Source: Rhodobacter calidifons (GTDB taxonomy: Bacteria; Pseudomonadota; Alphaproteobacteria; Rhodobacterales; Rhodobacteraceae). Taken from it: a stretch of 64,000 nucleotides of DNA. The translations under genes were made by a program, and so were the position numbers. This document shows positions 36,487 to 45,183 of the stretch, in pieces. Numbering within the stretch: the first letter of the stretch is position 1; the number at the start of each line of letters is the position of its first letter. The notes under the pieces were generated by a model. It made no database searches, was not told where the DNA came from, and saw only the letters and a program-made list of their open reading frames with translations. The stretch covers positions 78,942 through 142,941 of the forward strand of contig NZ_JAANHS010000008.1 of NCBI RefSeq assembly GCF_011174775.1, given 5' to 3'.

Positions 36487-36873
36487 TCAGTCCACCACGG
36501 TGACCTGAAGGCCGTCGATGCGCGCCAACGGCGCAAGCACATCGACCAGCGCCTGCGCGGTGACCGCCCCCGTGACGGCGACGATCACCCGCGGGGCCGG
36601 GTCGCCGCCGCTCTGCGCCCGGATCGCCTCGGGCAGCCGGGAAAGGTCGATCACCACGCCGTTCAGGCTGAGCCCGTCGCCGTCCAGCCGCAGGAACAGC
36701 GGCGGTTCAGCGGCGGCCGGGGCGGCGCCCTGCGTTGCGGCCAGAAACCGGATCTCGCCGTGTTTCGAGAAGGTCGAGGACAGCATGAAGAACAACAGCA
36801 GCAGGAAGATCACGTCGATCAGCGAGGTCAGCGACAGCCTGCGCCGCCGGAAGGCCGCCAGTCTAACCGGCAT
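36487..36873 (-). CDS. exbD: ExbD/TolR-family protein (first copy, Asp-containing)
   Basis: 128 residues. The membrane helix holds the conserved proton-path Asp (LTSLIDVIFLLLLFFML, Asp near residue 20), followed by a periplasmic domain ending GLQVTVVD. The start at MPVRLAAFRRRR lies inside the end of exbB (11-nt overlap). With the adjacent Asn variant it likely forms the ExbB-ExbD motor that energises the heme receptor. Confidence 0.88.
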   Translation of the reverse strand: MPVRLAAFRRRRLSLTSLIDVIFLLLLFFMLSSTFSKHGEIRFLAATQGAAPAAAEPPLFLRLDGDGLSLNGVVIDLSRLPEAIRAQSGGDPAPRVIVAVTGAVTAQALVDVLAPLARIDGLQVTVVD

Positions 36874-37546
36874 GCGCGCGCAGCGGTTGCAAGGGGGCGG
36901 TCCCGCCCGCCGCGGCGGGCGAAGCGGGTCTGAGCGGCGCGCGGACCCGGGCAAGGGCCCCCGCCAGCCACAGGCGTTCAGCGGCCACACGCGCCTCGAA
37001 CCAGGTCAGCATCAGGCCGGTCGGGATCGCCACGGCAAGGCCGACCGCCGTGGTCAGAAGTGCCACCCAGATGCCGCCCGCCAGCACCGAAGGATCAACC
37101 GCCGCGCCCGCGCCCTGCATCGCCCGGAACGCCTCGATCATGCCCAGCACGGTGCCGAACAGGCCCAGAAGCGGGGCGGTCTGGCTGATGGCGTCAAGCA
37201 GGCGGAACCCGCCTTCCAGCCGCGCCATGGCGTCTTCGGCCATGGCATCCACCCGTTCCGCCGCGGCAGCGGAGCCATCCGACGCCAGCGCGGCCGACAG
37301 GACCGGCACCAGCCCGGAACGCGCCCGGCCAGTGGCAGACTGGGCCTTGTCGGCCTGCCCGGCATCCCAGTCGGCAAGCGCCGCCTCAAGCGCGGCATGG
37401 CGGCCAAGCCCGGCCCGCCAGAACTGCCACAGCTTGAACAGGATGACGGCCAGCGCGACCACCGACAGACCGGTGAGCAGCCAGATGACCGGCCCGCCCA
37501 ACATCAGCAACTCGCGCACCTGACCGGGCAGCAGGTCGATCATCAT
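36863..37546 (-). CDS. exbB: ExbB/TolQ-family proton channel subunit
   Basis: 227 residues with three transmembrane segments: one near the N-terminus (about 16-38) and two in the C-terminal half (about 115-140 and 158-182). The MotA/TolQ/ExbB signature is LLGLFGTVLGMIEAF. The tandem ATG start overlaps the stop of the preceding small gene (GGATGATG). It shares the operon with exbD, exbD and tonB. Confidence 0.9.
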   Translation of the reverse strand: MMIDLLPGQVRELLMLGGPVIWLLTGLSVVALAVILFKLWQFWRAGLGRHAALEAALADWDAGQADKAQSATGRARSGLVPVLSAALASDGSAAAAERVDAMAEDAMARLEGGFRLLDAISQTAPLLGLFGTVLGMIEAFRAMQGAGAAVDPSVLAGGIWVALLTTAVGLAVAIPTGLMLTWFEARVAAERLWLAGALARVRAPLRPASPAAAGGTAPLQPLRAHAG

Positions 37547-37977
37547 CCCAGAAGCTCCACATCCGTGCGGCTGGACCAGTGCAGCCCGGCCTTGCAAGCC
37601 GCCCGGTCCAGGCCCTCGCCGGTGCAGGCATGGATGTCGTTCAGGATCACCCGGCCCAGCGTGGCGCAATCGGTGCCCGCCAGATCGAATTGGCGCGCGC
37701 GGGGGCGCCCCTGCGGCAGGTCGCGGAAGTCGAACAGCGTCAGCAGGACGACCTTGCCCGCCCGGTCGATCACAACGGTTTCCACCACCAGCGCCGATAG
37801 GTCGGCCCCGAGCGCGTTCGTCGCCAGGAACACCAGTCGGCAGGCGCCCGCCTGTGGCTCGACCGCGTTCAGCTCGATCGTCAGCACGGGCGCCTGCCCC
37901 CCGGCCGTTTCGGCGGCGGCGGGGGACAGGCTGGCGGCGAAGGCGAGGGCGGCCGCGAAGGCAGGGGTTCGTCGCAT
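37543..37977 (-). CDS. Secreted protein of the heme-uptake operon, function unknown
   Basis: 144 residues with a clear signal peptide (cleavage after SPAAA near residue 22) and four cysteines in the mature part (ACRLVF, GTDCATL, HACTGEG, AACKAG) that may form two disulfides. It sits between the receptor and exbB, 10 nt after the receptor stop and overlapping the exbB start, so it probably acts in the periplasm with the receptor. I do not recognise a named family. Confidence 0.75.
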   Translation of the reverse strand: MRRTPAFAAALAFAASLSPAAAETAGGQAPVLTIELNAVEPQAGACRLVFLATNALGADLSALVVETVVIDRAGKVVLLTLFDFRDLPQGRPRARQFDLAGTDCATLGRVILNDIHACTGEGLDRAACKAGLHWSSRTDVELLG

Positions 37978-37987
37978 CGGTTGCCTT

Positions 37988-40087
37988 TCAGAAGGTGCGT
38001 GTCAGGGTCAGCCGGAACGTGCGGCCGGGGCCGTTTTCCTGGTCGAGGTTGTTCTGGTAGGTCTTGTCGAACGCGTTCTCGACCCCGAAGCGGATGTCGG
38101 TTCCCGCCAGCGCCCCACGCTGCGGCGTCCAGTTCACGAACATGTCGTGCACGTCATAGGCGGAAAAGTCCGTGGTCGTGATGACCCCCGTGTTGACGCT
38201 GCGCGTCGAGGTCGAGATTCGGTCGACGACATGCGCGGTCCAGCCGAATTCCAGCCCGCTGTCCGGCAGCCTGCGCGCCAGCGTCAGCGACAGGCTGTCG
38301 GCCGGCGTGGAGCTGAGCGTGTAGTCGAAGGTCGTGTCCTCTCCTCGCACATGCGAATAGGCAAGGCGGACGTAACCGCCCGGCGCCTCGTAGCTGCCTT
38401 CCAGCTCCACGCCCTCGAACCGCGCGGTACCGATGTTGCGGAAATAGACCGGCACCGAACTTGGGCTGCGCTCGATCAGGTTGTCCACGTCGTTGCGGAA
38501 GGCCGTCAGCTTGAACTGAAGCGCGTCATCGGCGCCGAACACCCCCTGCCGGTCAAAGGCAATGCCAAGCTCGACCGATTCGGATTTCTCCTTCTCGAGG
38601 TTCAGGGCCGGCGCCTGCACCGTCGGGCTGACCTGCGAGGAATAGAGCTCGTCAAGCGTCGGTAGGCGTTCCGTGGAGGCCCAGGAGCCGAACACCGACA
38701 GGTCCTCGGTGATGTCGTACAGGGCCGCGATCTTGGCCGACACGGCCACGTCGTCGGTTTCGGTGGCACCCGGCACCAGGGGGCCCGGCGTGCGATTCAC
38801 GAAATCGGCGCGCAGGCCGGGGATGATGGTCAGCCTTTCGCCGAAGACGAATTCGCCCTGTCCATAGACGGCAACCCTGCGGTCCGTCCCCTCGGGGTGG
38901 AAGCCGATGTTGACCCCGCTGGCCGGGCGCGCCGTGCGTTCCAGTTGCGAGACATCGAGGCCAAGGACAAGCGAGCCTTCCCAGCCCGCGCCCGAGAATT
39001 CGGACCGGTTCTGCGCCTTCAGCGTCACGGTGCGGTAGCCGTAGCTCGTGTCCTGGAACAGGACCGAGGACGAGGGGAACCCGGGGTTGGCGTTCGTCTG
39101 ATCGTTGGTCGTGTCCGACACGCCCAGGCTGAAGGTATAGTCGAGCAGCGGATTGTCGGGCACGTCGTCCGAAAAGCTCAGCAGCGCGGTCGTGTCCACC
39201 ACCCTGCGGTCTACCGTGCCGAAGGAGCTGGAGCCGGTCTGCGCATAGCGCGCTTCATCCTCGTCGCTGGTCCAGCGCTGCACCGAGAAGCGAAGCTTCT
39301 GGCCGCCGCCCAGGGTCCAGGTGCCCTTCAGCAGGCCCGAGGGGGTGCCGTAGCCGGTGCCGTCGATGACGGTGCCGTCGCCGTCCTTGACATCGCCCGA
39401 GCGGCGGTAGTTCAGCGCGCCGAGGAATTCGAAGCGGTCGCTCGGCCGCACGGCATAGATCGCCGAGGCCAGCGCGCTGTCGCCGTTGGACCCGTATCCC
39501 AGCCGGAACCGCAGCGCGCTGCTGTCGCCGTCTTGCAGGAAGTCCGAGGCGTCCTTGGTGGTGAAGTTGATGATGCCGCCGATCGCGCCCGAACCATACA
39601 GCGTGCCCGCCGCCGGGCCGCGCAGCACCTCGACCCGCTTGTACAGCTCGGGATCGCTGAAGAACGAGCCCATGCGGTACTGTTCGTAGAACTTCGGCAC
39701 GCCATCGACCGTGACGATGATCCGGCTTTCGGAAGCCGGCTGTTCGGTGTTGCCGACGCCGCGGATGTTGAAGGCAAGGCCCAGCGGGCGCGCGGTGGAC
39801 CCGGCCGTCTGCACGCCCGGGACGCCGTCGAAGATGCCGCGCACGGTGGCGGCCGGTTCGCGGTCAAGGTCTTCCTGGTCCAGCACGGTCACCGCCAGCG
39901 GCGTGTCCGAGGCGACCTTGGGCGTGCCGAAGCCCAGAACGACGCGACCGAGCAACGTGAACAACCCCTCGGGCTGCCGTTCCTGTGCCGGCGCGATGCA
40001 AGGCGTCAGCGCGGTTGTCGCCGCGAAAAATGCGGTCAGGGCGTGTTGCCTGACGCGGGCAACAGGTATCGAAGTCGTACGCAGCAT
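37988..40087 (-). CDS. hmuR: TonB-dependent heme/hemoglobin receptor
   Basis: 699 residues. A signal peptide (cleavage near ALTPCIAPAQA-type end, residues 1-35) is followed by a plug domain with VTVLDQEDLDREPAATVRG, VEVLRGPAAGTLYGSGAIGG and INFTTKDASDFL. A 22-strand barrel pattern ends in the terminal Phe of LTLTRTF. The plug block and genome context (hmuSTUV opposite, exbBD-tonB behind) support heme as ligand. A GGGGGAAA ribosome site precedes the ATG. Confidence 0.9.
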   Translation of the reverse strand: MLRTTSIPVARVRQHALTAFFAATTALTPCIAPAQERQPEGLFTLLGRVVLGFGTPKVASDTPLAVTVLDQEDLDREPAATVRGIFDGVPGVQTAGSTARPLGLAFNIRGVGNTEQPASESRIIVTVDGVPKFYEQYRMGSFFSDPELYKRVEVLRGPAAGTLYGSGAIGGIINFTTKDASDFLQDGDSSALRFRLGYGSNGDSALASAIYAVRPSDRFEFLGALNYRRSGDVKDGDGTVIDGTGYGTPSGLLKGTWTLGGGQKLRFSVQRWTSDEDEARYAQTGSSSFGTVDRRVVDTTALLSFSDDVPDNPLLDYTFSLGVSDTTNDQTNANPGFPSSSVLFQDTSYGYRTVTLKAQNRSEFSGAGWEGSLVLGLDVSQLERTARPASGVNIGFHPEGTDRRVAVYGQGEFVFGERLTIIPGLRADFVNRTPGPLVPGATETDDVAVSAKIAALYDITEDLSVFGSWASTERLPTLDELYSSQVSPTVQAPALNLEKEKSESVELGIAFDRQGVFGADDALQFKLTAFRNDVDNLIERSPSSVPVYFRNIGTARFEGVELEGSYEAPGGYVRLAYSHVRGEDTTFDYTLSSTPADSLSLTLARRLPDSGLEFGWTAHVVDRISTSTRSVNTGVITTTDFSAYDVHDMFVNWTPQRGALAGTDIRFGVENAFDKTYQNNLDQENGPGRTFRLTLTRTF

Positions 40088-40149
40088 GGTTTCCCCCGGG
40101 GTTCCCTTGTGATTTGGGGCTGGCGAAACCGCTGGCGCCGCAGGCCCTG

Positions 40150-40204
40150 TCCGGCCCGCGTTTCTTGTCTTGCAGCGCTTATTTTATCCGACTATTAATG
40201 TCAA
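40150..40204 (-). promoter_or_regulatory. AT-rich control region between hmuR and hmuS
   Basis: The divergent spacer holds the only AT-rich stretch nearby. The minus strand has a perfect -35 hexamer TTGACA (40199-40204), followed by TTAATAGTCGGATAAAATAA. A -10 match at the right spacing is weak. Iron-responsive control (Fur, RirA or Irr) is expected for this locus, but I cannot name the box. Confidence 0.35.
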
Positions 40205-40306
40205 CAACTCGCCGCCATAACTTTCTGCGGCAGTTCGCCAGCGACACCCCGGCCGATGCGGTCAGGTCGCCAGCCCAACTCAAGCCCCTACCGGAGAGAC
40301 GATGGG

Positions 40307-41350
40307 ATGATGGACCCCGACCTGATCCGCGCTGCCCGCGCCGAACATCCGAAACTGCGCGAGCGGGACCTGGCTGCACAGCTGGGCATCTCGGAAGCCG
40401 AGCTCGTGGCCGCCCATGTCGGCCATGGCGTGCGCCGGATCGCCGCCGACCCCGACCGACTGGTCCCGGCGCTGGCGGCTCTGGGCGAGGTGATGGCGTT
40501 GACGCGCAACGACTCGGCCGTGCACGAGAAGGTCGGGCGCTACGACAACTACCAGGGCGGCAACCACGCGGCGATGGTGCTGGCCGACGACATCGACCTG
40601 CGCATCTTTCCGCAGCACTGGGTACATGGCTTTGCCGTGGCGCGCGACACAGAAGATGGCCCGCGCCACAGCCTGCAGGTCTTCGACGGCGCCGGGGATG
40701 CAGTGCACAAGGTGTATCTGCGGGCGGAATCGGACGCCGCCGCCTATCAGGCCTTGGTTGACGCGCTGGCGACGGAAGATCCCGCCCGCACGGTGGCAAC
40801 CGCGCCTCGCCCCGCGCCCGAGGGGGCCCGCGGCGATGCGGCCCGGCTTGACGCTCTGCGGGGCGAATGGGCCCGGATGACCGACACGCACCAGTTCATG
40901 CGGCTGACCGCGAAGCTGAAGTTCAACCGGCTGGGGGCCTACCGCATGGTCGGCGCGCCTTTCGCGACACAGCTTGACCCCACGGCGGTTGACCGGGCAC
41001 TGGCTGCCGTGGCGGCGGCCGGGATCGGCATCATGGTTTTTGTCGGCAACCGCGGCTGCATCCAGATCCACTCCGGCCCGATCGCCACCCTGCGCCCGAT
41101 GGGTCCGTGGCAGAACGTGATGGATCCCCGCTTCAACCTGCATCTGCGCCTTGACCACATCGCCGAGGTCTGGCGGGTGGCCAAGCCGACGCGGCGGGGC
41201 GATGCAATCTCGGTCGAGGCCTTCGACGCCGAGGGCCGCCATATCCTGCAGATCTTCGGCCAGCGTGGCGAGAAGACCGACATGGCCGAACTCGCGGTTT
41301 GGAACGACATTGCCGCGGCGCTGCCGGACAGGGCGGAGGTGCCTGCATGA
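40307..41350 (+). CDS. hmuS: Heme-degrading/heme-trafficking protein, HmuS/HemS family
   Basis: About 347 residues with the two-fold repeated HemS/ChuX domain. Repeat 1 has NDSAVHEKVGRYDNYQGG and repeat 2 has RMTDTHQFMRLTAKLKFNR, with the likely heme ligand near His195. Late motifs are GNRGCIQIHSGPI and NVMDPRFNLHLR. It takes heme delivered by HmuTUV in the cytoplasm. Tandem ATG start after GGAG. Its stop overlaps the hmuT start (ATGA). Confidence 0.93.
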   Translation: MMDPDLIRAARAEHPKLRERDLAAQLGISEAELVAAHVGHGVRRIAADPDRLVPALAALGEVMALTRNDSAVHEKVGRYDNYQGGNHAAMVLADDIDLRIFPQHWVHGFAVARDTEDGPRHSLQVFDGAGDAVHKVYLRAESDAAAYQALVDALATEDPARTVATAPRPAPEGARGDAARLDALRGEWARMTDTHQFMRLTAKLKFNRLGAYRMVGAPFATQLDPTAVDRALAAVAAAGIGIMVFVGNRGCIQIHSGPIATLRPMGPWQNVMDPRFNLHLRLDHIAEVWRVAKPTRRGDAISVEAFDAEGRHILQIFGQRGEKTDMAELAVWNDIAAALPDRAEVPA

Positions 41351-42201
41351 CCCGCCTGTTCGCCATCGGGGCTGCGCTCGCGATCTGTGCCCTTGGCGTG
41401 CCGCTTGCCGCGCAGGAACCGGCGCAGCGCATCGTGTCGCTGGGCGGGTCGGTGACAGAGATCGTCGTGGCGCTCGGCGCCGAAGACCGGCTGGTGGCGC
41501 GCGATTCGACCTCGTCCTTCCCCGACAGCATCCTCGCGCTGCCCGATGTGGGCTACCTGCGCGCCCTGTCGCCCGAAGGCGTGCTGGCGCTTGGTCCGGA
41601 CCTGATCGTGGCCGAAGCCGACGCCGGGCCGGTCGAGGCGGTGGAGGTGCTGCGCGGCGCGGGCGTTCCCTTCGTGCTGATGCCAGATGATCCCACGGCG
41701 GCGGGTGTTGCGGCCAAGATCGCGGCCGTGGCCGGGGCGCTCGGCCTTCCGGCCGAGGGGGAGGCCCTTGCTGCCCGCGTGACGGCAGAACTGGCCGCTG
41801 CCGAAGCCCTGGCGACCGGCGTGACCGCGCCGAAACGGGTGTTGTTCGTCCTTTCGGCGCAAGGCGGGCGGATCATGGCCGGGGGGGACGGCAGCGCGGC
41901 CGAAGCGATCATACGGCTGGCAGGCGGGGTCAACGCGGCGACCGGGTTCGAGGGCTACAAGCAGATGACGGACGAGGCCGTACTGACCGCCGCCCCCGAT
42001 GTCATCCTGATGATGGACCGCGGGGGCGACCATGCGGCGCTGGATGCCGAACTCTTCGCCCTGCCGTCGCTGGCCGGTTCGCCTGCGGCGCGCGACGGGG
42101 CGGTGATCCGCATGGACGGGCTGTTGCTGCTGGGCTTCGGCCCGCGCACGCCCGAGGCGGTGCGCAAGCTGCACGCGGCGCTGTACGGGGACGAGCCCTG
42201 A
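41347..42201 (+). CDS. hmuT: Heme ABC transporter periplasmic binding protein
   Basis: 284 residues. A signal peptide (about residues 1-21, LGVPLAAQ) is followed by a BtuF/HmuT-type fold: RIVSLGGSVTEIVVALGAEDRLVARD at the start and GYLRALSPEGVLALGPDLI for the hinge region. It delivers heme from the outer-membrane receptor to HmuUV. Its start overlaps hmuS by 4 nt; hmuU follows after 2 nt. Confidence 0.93.
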   Translation: MTRLFAIGAALAICALGVPLAAQEPAQRIVSLGGSVTEIVVALGAEDRLVARDSTSSFPDSILALPDVGYLRALSPEGVLALGPDLIVAEADAGPVEAVEVLRGAGVPFVLMPDDPTAAGVAAKIAAVAGALGLPAEGEALAARVTAELAAAEALATGVTAPKRVLFVLSAQGGRIMAGGDGSAAEAIIRLAGGVNAATGFEGYKQMTDEAVLTAAPDVILMMDRGGDHAALDAELFALPSLAGSPAARDGAVIRMDGLLLLGFGPRTPEAVRKLHAALYGDEP

Positions 42202-42203
42202 TC

Positions 42204-43274
42204 ATGGTGGCCCTTATGCGCCCCGATGTTGCGCCCCAGGGCGACCGCTCGGCACGAGCGCGGCAGGCGACGGTGGTCCTGTTCGCCTGCCTGGCGCTGG
42301 TGGCCGCCCTGTCGCTGGGCACCGGCGCCTCGGGGGTGTCGCTGGTCGATCTGGCCGCGGGCTGGCTGCGCGGCGAGGCGATGGCGGCGCGCGACCGGGT
42401 CGTGCTGTTCGACATCCGCCTGCCGCGGCTGGCCATGGGCATGCTGGTGGGCGCGGCGCTCGCGGTGTCGGGCGCGCTGATGCAGGGGCTGTTCCGCAAC
42501 CCGCTGGCCGATCCGGGGCTGGTCGGCGTCGGCGCAGGGGCCGGACTGGGGGCAGTCCTGGCCATCGTGCTGGGTGGCCTTCTGCCAGCGGGCCTTGCCG
42601 CCGCACTGGGCCAGTATCTGGTGCCGGCAGCGGCGTTCCTTGCCGGCTGGGCGGCGACGCTGCTGCTCTACGCCGTCTCGTCCCGGCAGGGGCGCACATC
42701 CGTCGCCACCATGCTGCTGGCGGGGATCGCACTTGGCGCGCTGTCCGGGGCGGCGACCGGCATCCTGATCTACCTGGCCGACGACCGGCAGTTGCGCGAC
42801 CTGACCTTCTGGGGTCTCGGCTCGCTCGGCGGGGCCAGTTGGCAAAAGATCGCGCTGGCCGCGCCGCTGATCCTGCCGGTGCTGCTGTTGTCGCCGCTCT
42901 TGGCGCGCGGGCTGAACGGGCTGGCCCTGGGCGAGGCGGCGGCGCTGCACATGGGGGTCGAGGTGGAGCGGGTCAAGCGGCTGGCCATCCTGTCGGTCGC
43001 GGCGGCGACCGGGGCGGCGGTCGCGGTGTCGGGCGGCATCGGCTTCATCGGCATCGTCGTGCCGCACCTGCTGCGGCTGGCCAGCGGGCCGGATCACCGG
43101 TACCTGCTGCCGAACGCGGCCCTGCTTGGCGCCGCGCTGCTGGTGGGGGCGGACATGGTCGCGCGCCTGGTGGTGGCCCCGGCCGAACTGCCCATCGGGA
43201 TCGTAACCGCCGTCCTGGGCGCGCCGGTGTTCCTGTTCATCCTGCTGCGCAGCCGCGGCATCCTGGATCTCTAG
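42204..43274 (+). CDS. hmuU: Heme ABC transporter permease
   Basis: 356 residues of the FecCD/BtuC family with about nine to ten helices. Family blocks are LFDIRLPRLAMGMLVGAALAVSG near residue 70, GLFRNPLADPGLVGVGAGAG, and GFIGIVVPHLLRL near 280. It is the membrane channel of HmuTUV. The next gene begins 4 nt after its stop. Confidence 0.93.
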   Translation: MVALMRPDVAPQGDRSARARQATVVLFACLALVAALSLGTGASGVSLVDLAAGWLRGEAMAARDRVVLFDIRLPRLAMGMLVGAALAVSGALMQGLFRNPLADPGLVGVGAGAGLGAVLAIVLGGLLPAGLAAALGQYLVPAAAFLAGWAATLLLYAVSSRQGRTSVATMLLAGIALGALSGAATGILIYLADDRQLRDLTFWGLGSLGGASWQKIALAAPLILPVLLLSPLLARGLNGLALGEAAALHMGVEVERVKRLAILSVAAATGAAVAVSGGIGFIGIVVPHLLRLASGPDHRYLLPNAALLGAALLVGADMVARLVVAPAELPIGIVTAVLGAPVFLFILLRSRGILDL

Positions 43275-43278
43275 GGTA

Positions 43279-44058
43279 ATGCTGGCCGCCTCTCACCTCA
43301 CCCTGCGGATCGGCCGGCGCCGGATCCTGGATGATGTCGACTTCGAGGCCCGCGCAGGGGCCGTGACGGCCATCGTCGGGCCGAACGGGTCGGGCAAGAC
43401 CACGCTGTTGCGCGCCCTGACCGGCGAGGGTGCGGCAGAGGGCCGGATCACGCTGAATGGCATCGACATCGCCGCCGCCCGACCCGCGCGCCTTGCCGCC
43501 GTCCGCGCCGTGCTGCCGCAGGCAACGCCGCTGGCCTTTCCGTTCCTGGTGGCCGAGGTGGTGCGGCTGGGACAGCGCGCGGGCCTGTCGGCGGCCGATC
43601 CCGGCCTGGCCGAGCGGGCGCTGTCGGCAGTGGGCTTGCAGGGCCTTGCCGCGCGCCCCTATCAGGAACTCTCGGGCGGCGAGCAGCAGCGCGTGCAACT
43701 GGCCCGCGTGCTGGCGCAGGTCTGGCAACCTGTGGGTCCCGAAGGACCGCACTGGCTGTTCCTCGATGAACCCGTGGCCAGCCTCGACATCGCGCATCAG
43801 TTGCAGGTCATGCGGCTGGCGCGCGGCTATGCCGATGCCGGGGGCGGCGTGGTGGCGGTCATGCACGACCTGAACCTGACGGCCATGTTCGCCGACCGTG
43901 TGGCTCTTCTGGCCGGGGGCCGGGTGCTGGCGGCGGGGCGCGTGTCCGAGGTGCTGACCGACACGCACCTGTCACAGGCCTACGGCTGCGCGCTTCGGGT
44001 CGGCGTGCTGCCCGCACAGGGGCCCTACATCCTGCCGCAGGCCGCGGGCGCCGCCTGA
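43279..44058 (+). CDS. hmuV: Heme ABC transporter ATP-binding protein
   Basis: A 259-residue ABC ATPase. Walker A is VGPNGSGKTTLLRAL (about residues 34-48), the signature LSGGEQQRVQLARVLAQVW includes the HmuV-type spacer VGPEGPHWLFLDEP with Walker B, and the H-loop is VMHDLNLTAMF. It is the last gene of hmuSTUV. Two tandem 12-mers (CGCCCCGCCTCC) follow its stop in the convergent spacer. Confidence 0.94.
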   Translation: MLAASHLTLRIGRRRILDDVDFEARAGAVTAIVGPNGSGKTTLLRALTGEGAAEGRITLNGIDIAAARPARLAAVRAVLPQATPLAFPFLVAEVVRLGQRAGLSAADPGLAERALSAVGLQGLAARPYQELSGGEQQRVQLARVLAQVWQPVGPEGPHWLFLDEPVASLDIAHQLQVMRLARGYADAGGGVVAVMHDLNLTAMFADRVALLAGGRVLAAGRVSEVLTDTHLSQAYGCALRVGVLPAQGPYILPQAAGAA

Positions 44059-44130
44059 CGCCCCGCCTCCCGCCCCGCCTCCCACCCTGGTGCCGGACCG
44101 GCTGTACCGGGCAGGCCTGCGGTGTGCGGC

Positions 44131-45183
44131 TCAGTCGTCGTGCCGCCGCGCATCCCCACGCTTGCCGCGCCGCCAGTAGGTGACGATCTCGGTGCGGTCG
44201 GGTGGCATTGTGCTGCACAGCGGGCGCAGTGCCAGTGCCAGGGCATGCTCTGCGCCAAGCCAGACATGGGCGGGTTGTCGGGTCAGCAGATCAGCGGCAA
44301 GCACCACCGCCTCGGCCGCGAACCGCCCGGGCGGCAGGGCCAAGATGTCCGTCTCCGTCTTGGGCAGATAGGCGGCCAGCGACGCGGCCTCGCCTTCGGC
44401 CACCAGCCAGCCGGTCGTTGCGGGGCCGCGTGCGGCCAGGATGCGCGCGGCGGCCGGCAGGCCGGTGGCATCGGCCACCATGAGGATCGGACCCGGCGTC
44501 ACCGGAGGCCGGCCGCCGCCCGGCCCCATCACGCCGATCCGGTCGCCCGGCTGCGCGGCACGGGCCCAGTCCGATACCGCGCCGCCCGGATGGTCGGCCA
44601 CGTCGATGGCGATGCGCCCGCCGTCGGGGTCCAGCGCGGCGATGGTGAAGTAGCGCACATGCAGCCGCTGCGCCCCCCGCGGCCAGAGCGTGCGCCCGTT
44701 CGCCGCTACCGCGGGCCAGACCGGCGCGATGCTCCGATCGGCGGGCAGCATCAGCTTGACGTGAAGCCCTTCGTCGGCCAGCGCCGCCAGCCCTTCGCCC
44801 CGCAGCCAGAGGCGGATCAGGCCGGGCATCGGCACCGCGCGCGCCTCGACCGCCAGTTCGCGGAAGTTCGGCGGCCGGGCCGCGGCCACCGGCCCCGCCC
44901 CGGTCCAGACCAGCGACCGGGCGGCGCGGGGGGCGATCTCGGCGAGATGTTCGGCCACGGCTTCGCGCAGGAAGTAGAGCGCGTTTTCGCTGGTGGCGCG
45001 CAGGGCAAAGCTGACTGCGGCGCCTTCCAGCGTCATGCACAGGCTGTTGCCCTGAAAGTCCAAGCTGAAGGTGCCGTCGCTGTCCTGCGTCGGCCGCACG
45101 CCTTTTTCGATCAGATGCGCGCGCAGGGCGGCAAAGGCAGCGGCGGCGTCCGGCAGGGTGGCCAAGGCATGGCTTTCGATCAT
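44131..45183 (-). CDS. Siderophore-interacting flavoprotein with N-terminal DUF2218 domain
   Basis: 350 residues. About residues 1-95 match DUF2218 (short alpha/beta domain, LDFQGNSLCMTLEG). The rest is a SIP/ViuB-type ferric-siderophore reductase with an FAD-binding barrel (RYFTIAALDPDGGRIAIDV..HPGGAVSDWARAAQPGD) and a C-terminal NAD(P)-like domain ending in VWLGAEHAL and YWRRGKRGD. It would release iron from imported ferric siderophore. It is coupled to the MFS gene by ATGA and is last in the receptor operon. Confidence 0.9.
   Translation of the reverse strand: MIESHALATLPDAAAAFAALRAHLIEKGVRPTQDSDGTFSLDFQGNSLCMTLEGAAVSFALRATSENALYFLREAVAEHLAEIAPRAARSLVWTGAGPVAAARPPNFRELAVEARAVPMPGLIRLWLRGEGLAALADEGLHVKLMLPADRSIAPVWPAVAANGRTLWPRGAQRLHVRYFTIAALDPDGGRIAIDVADHPGGAVSDWARAAQPGDRIGVMGPGGGRPPVTPGPILMVADATGLPAAARILAARGPATTGWLVAEGEAASLAAYLPKTETDILALPPGRFAAEAVVLAADLLTRQPAHVWLGAEHALALALRPLCSTMPPDRTEIVTYWRRGKRGDARRHDD

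Noticed and set aside
44060..44083. Tandem CGCCCCGCCTCC repeat as a regulatory element
   Set aside because: Only two copies in a convergent 3' spacer; more likely replication slippage.
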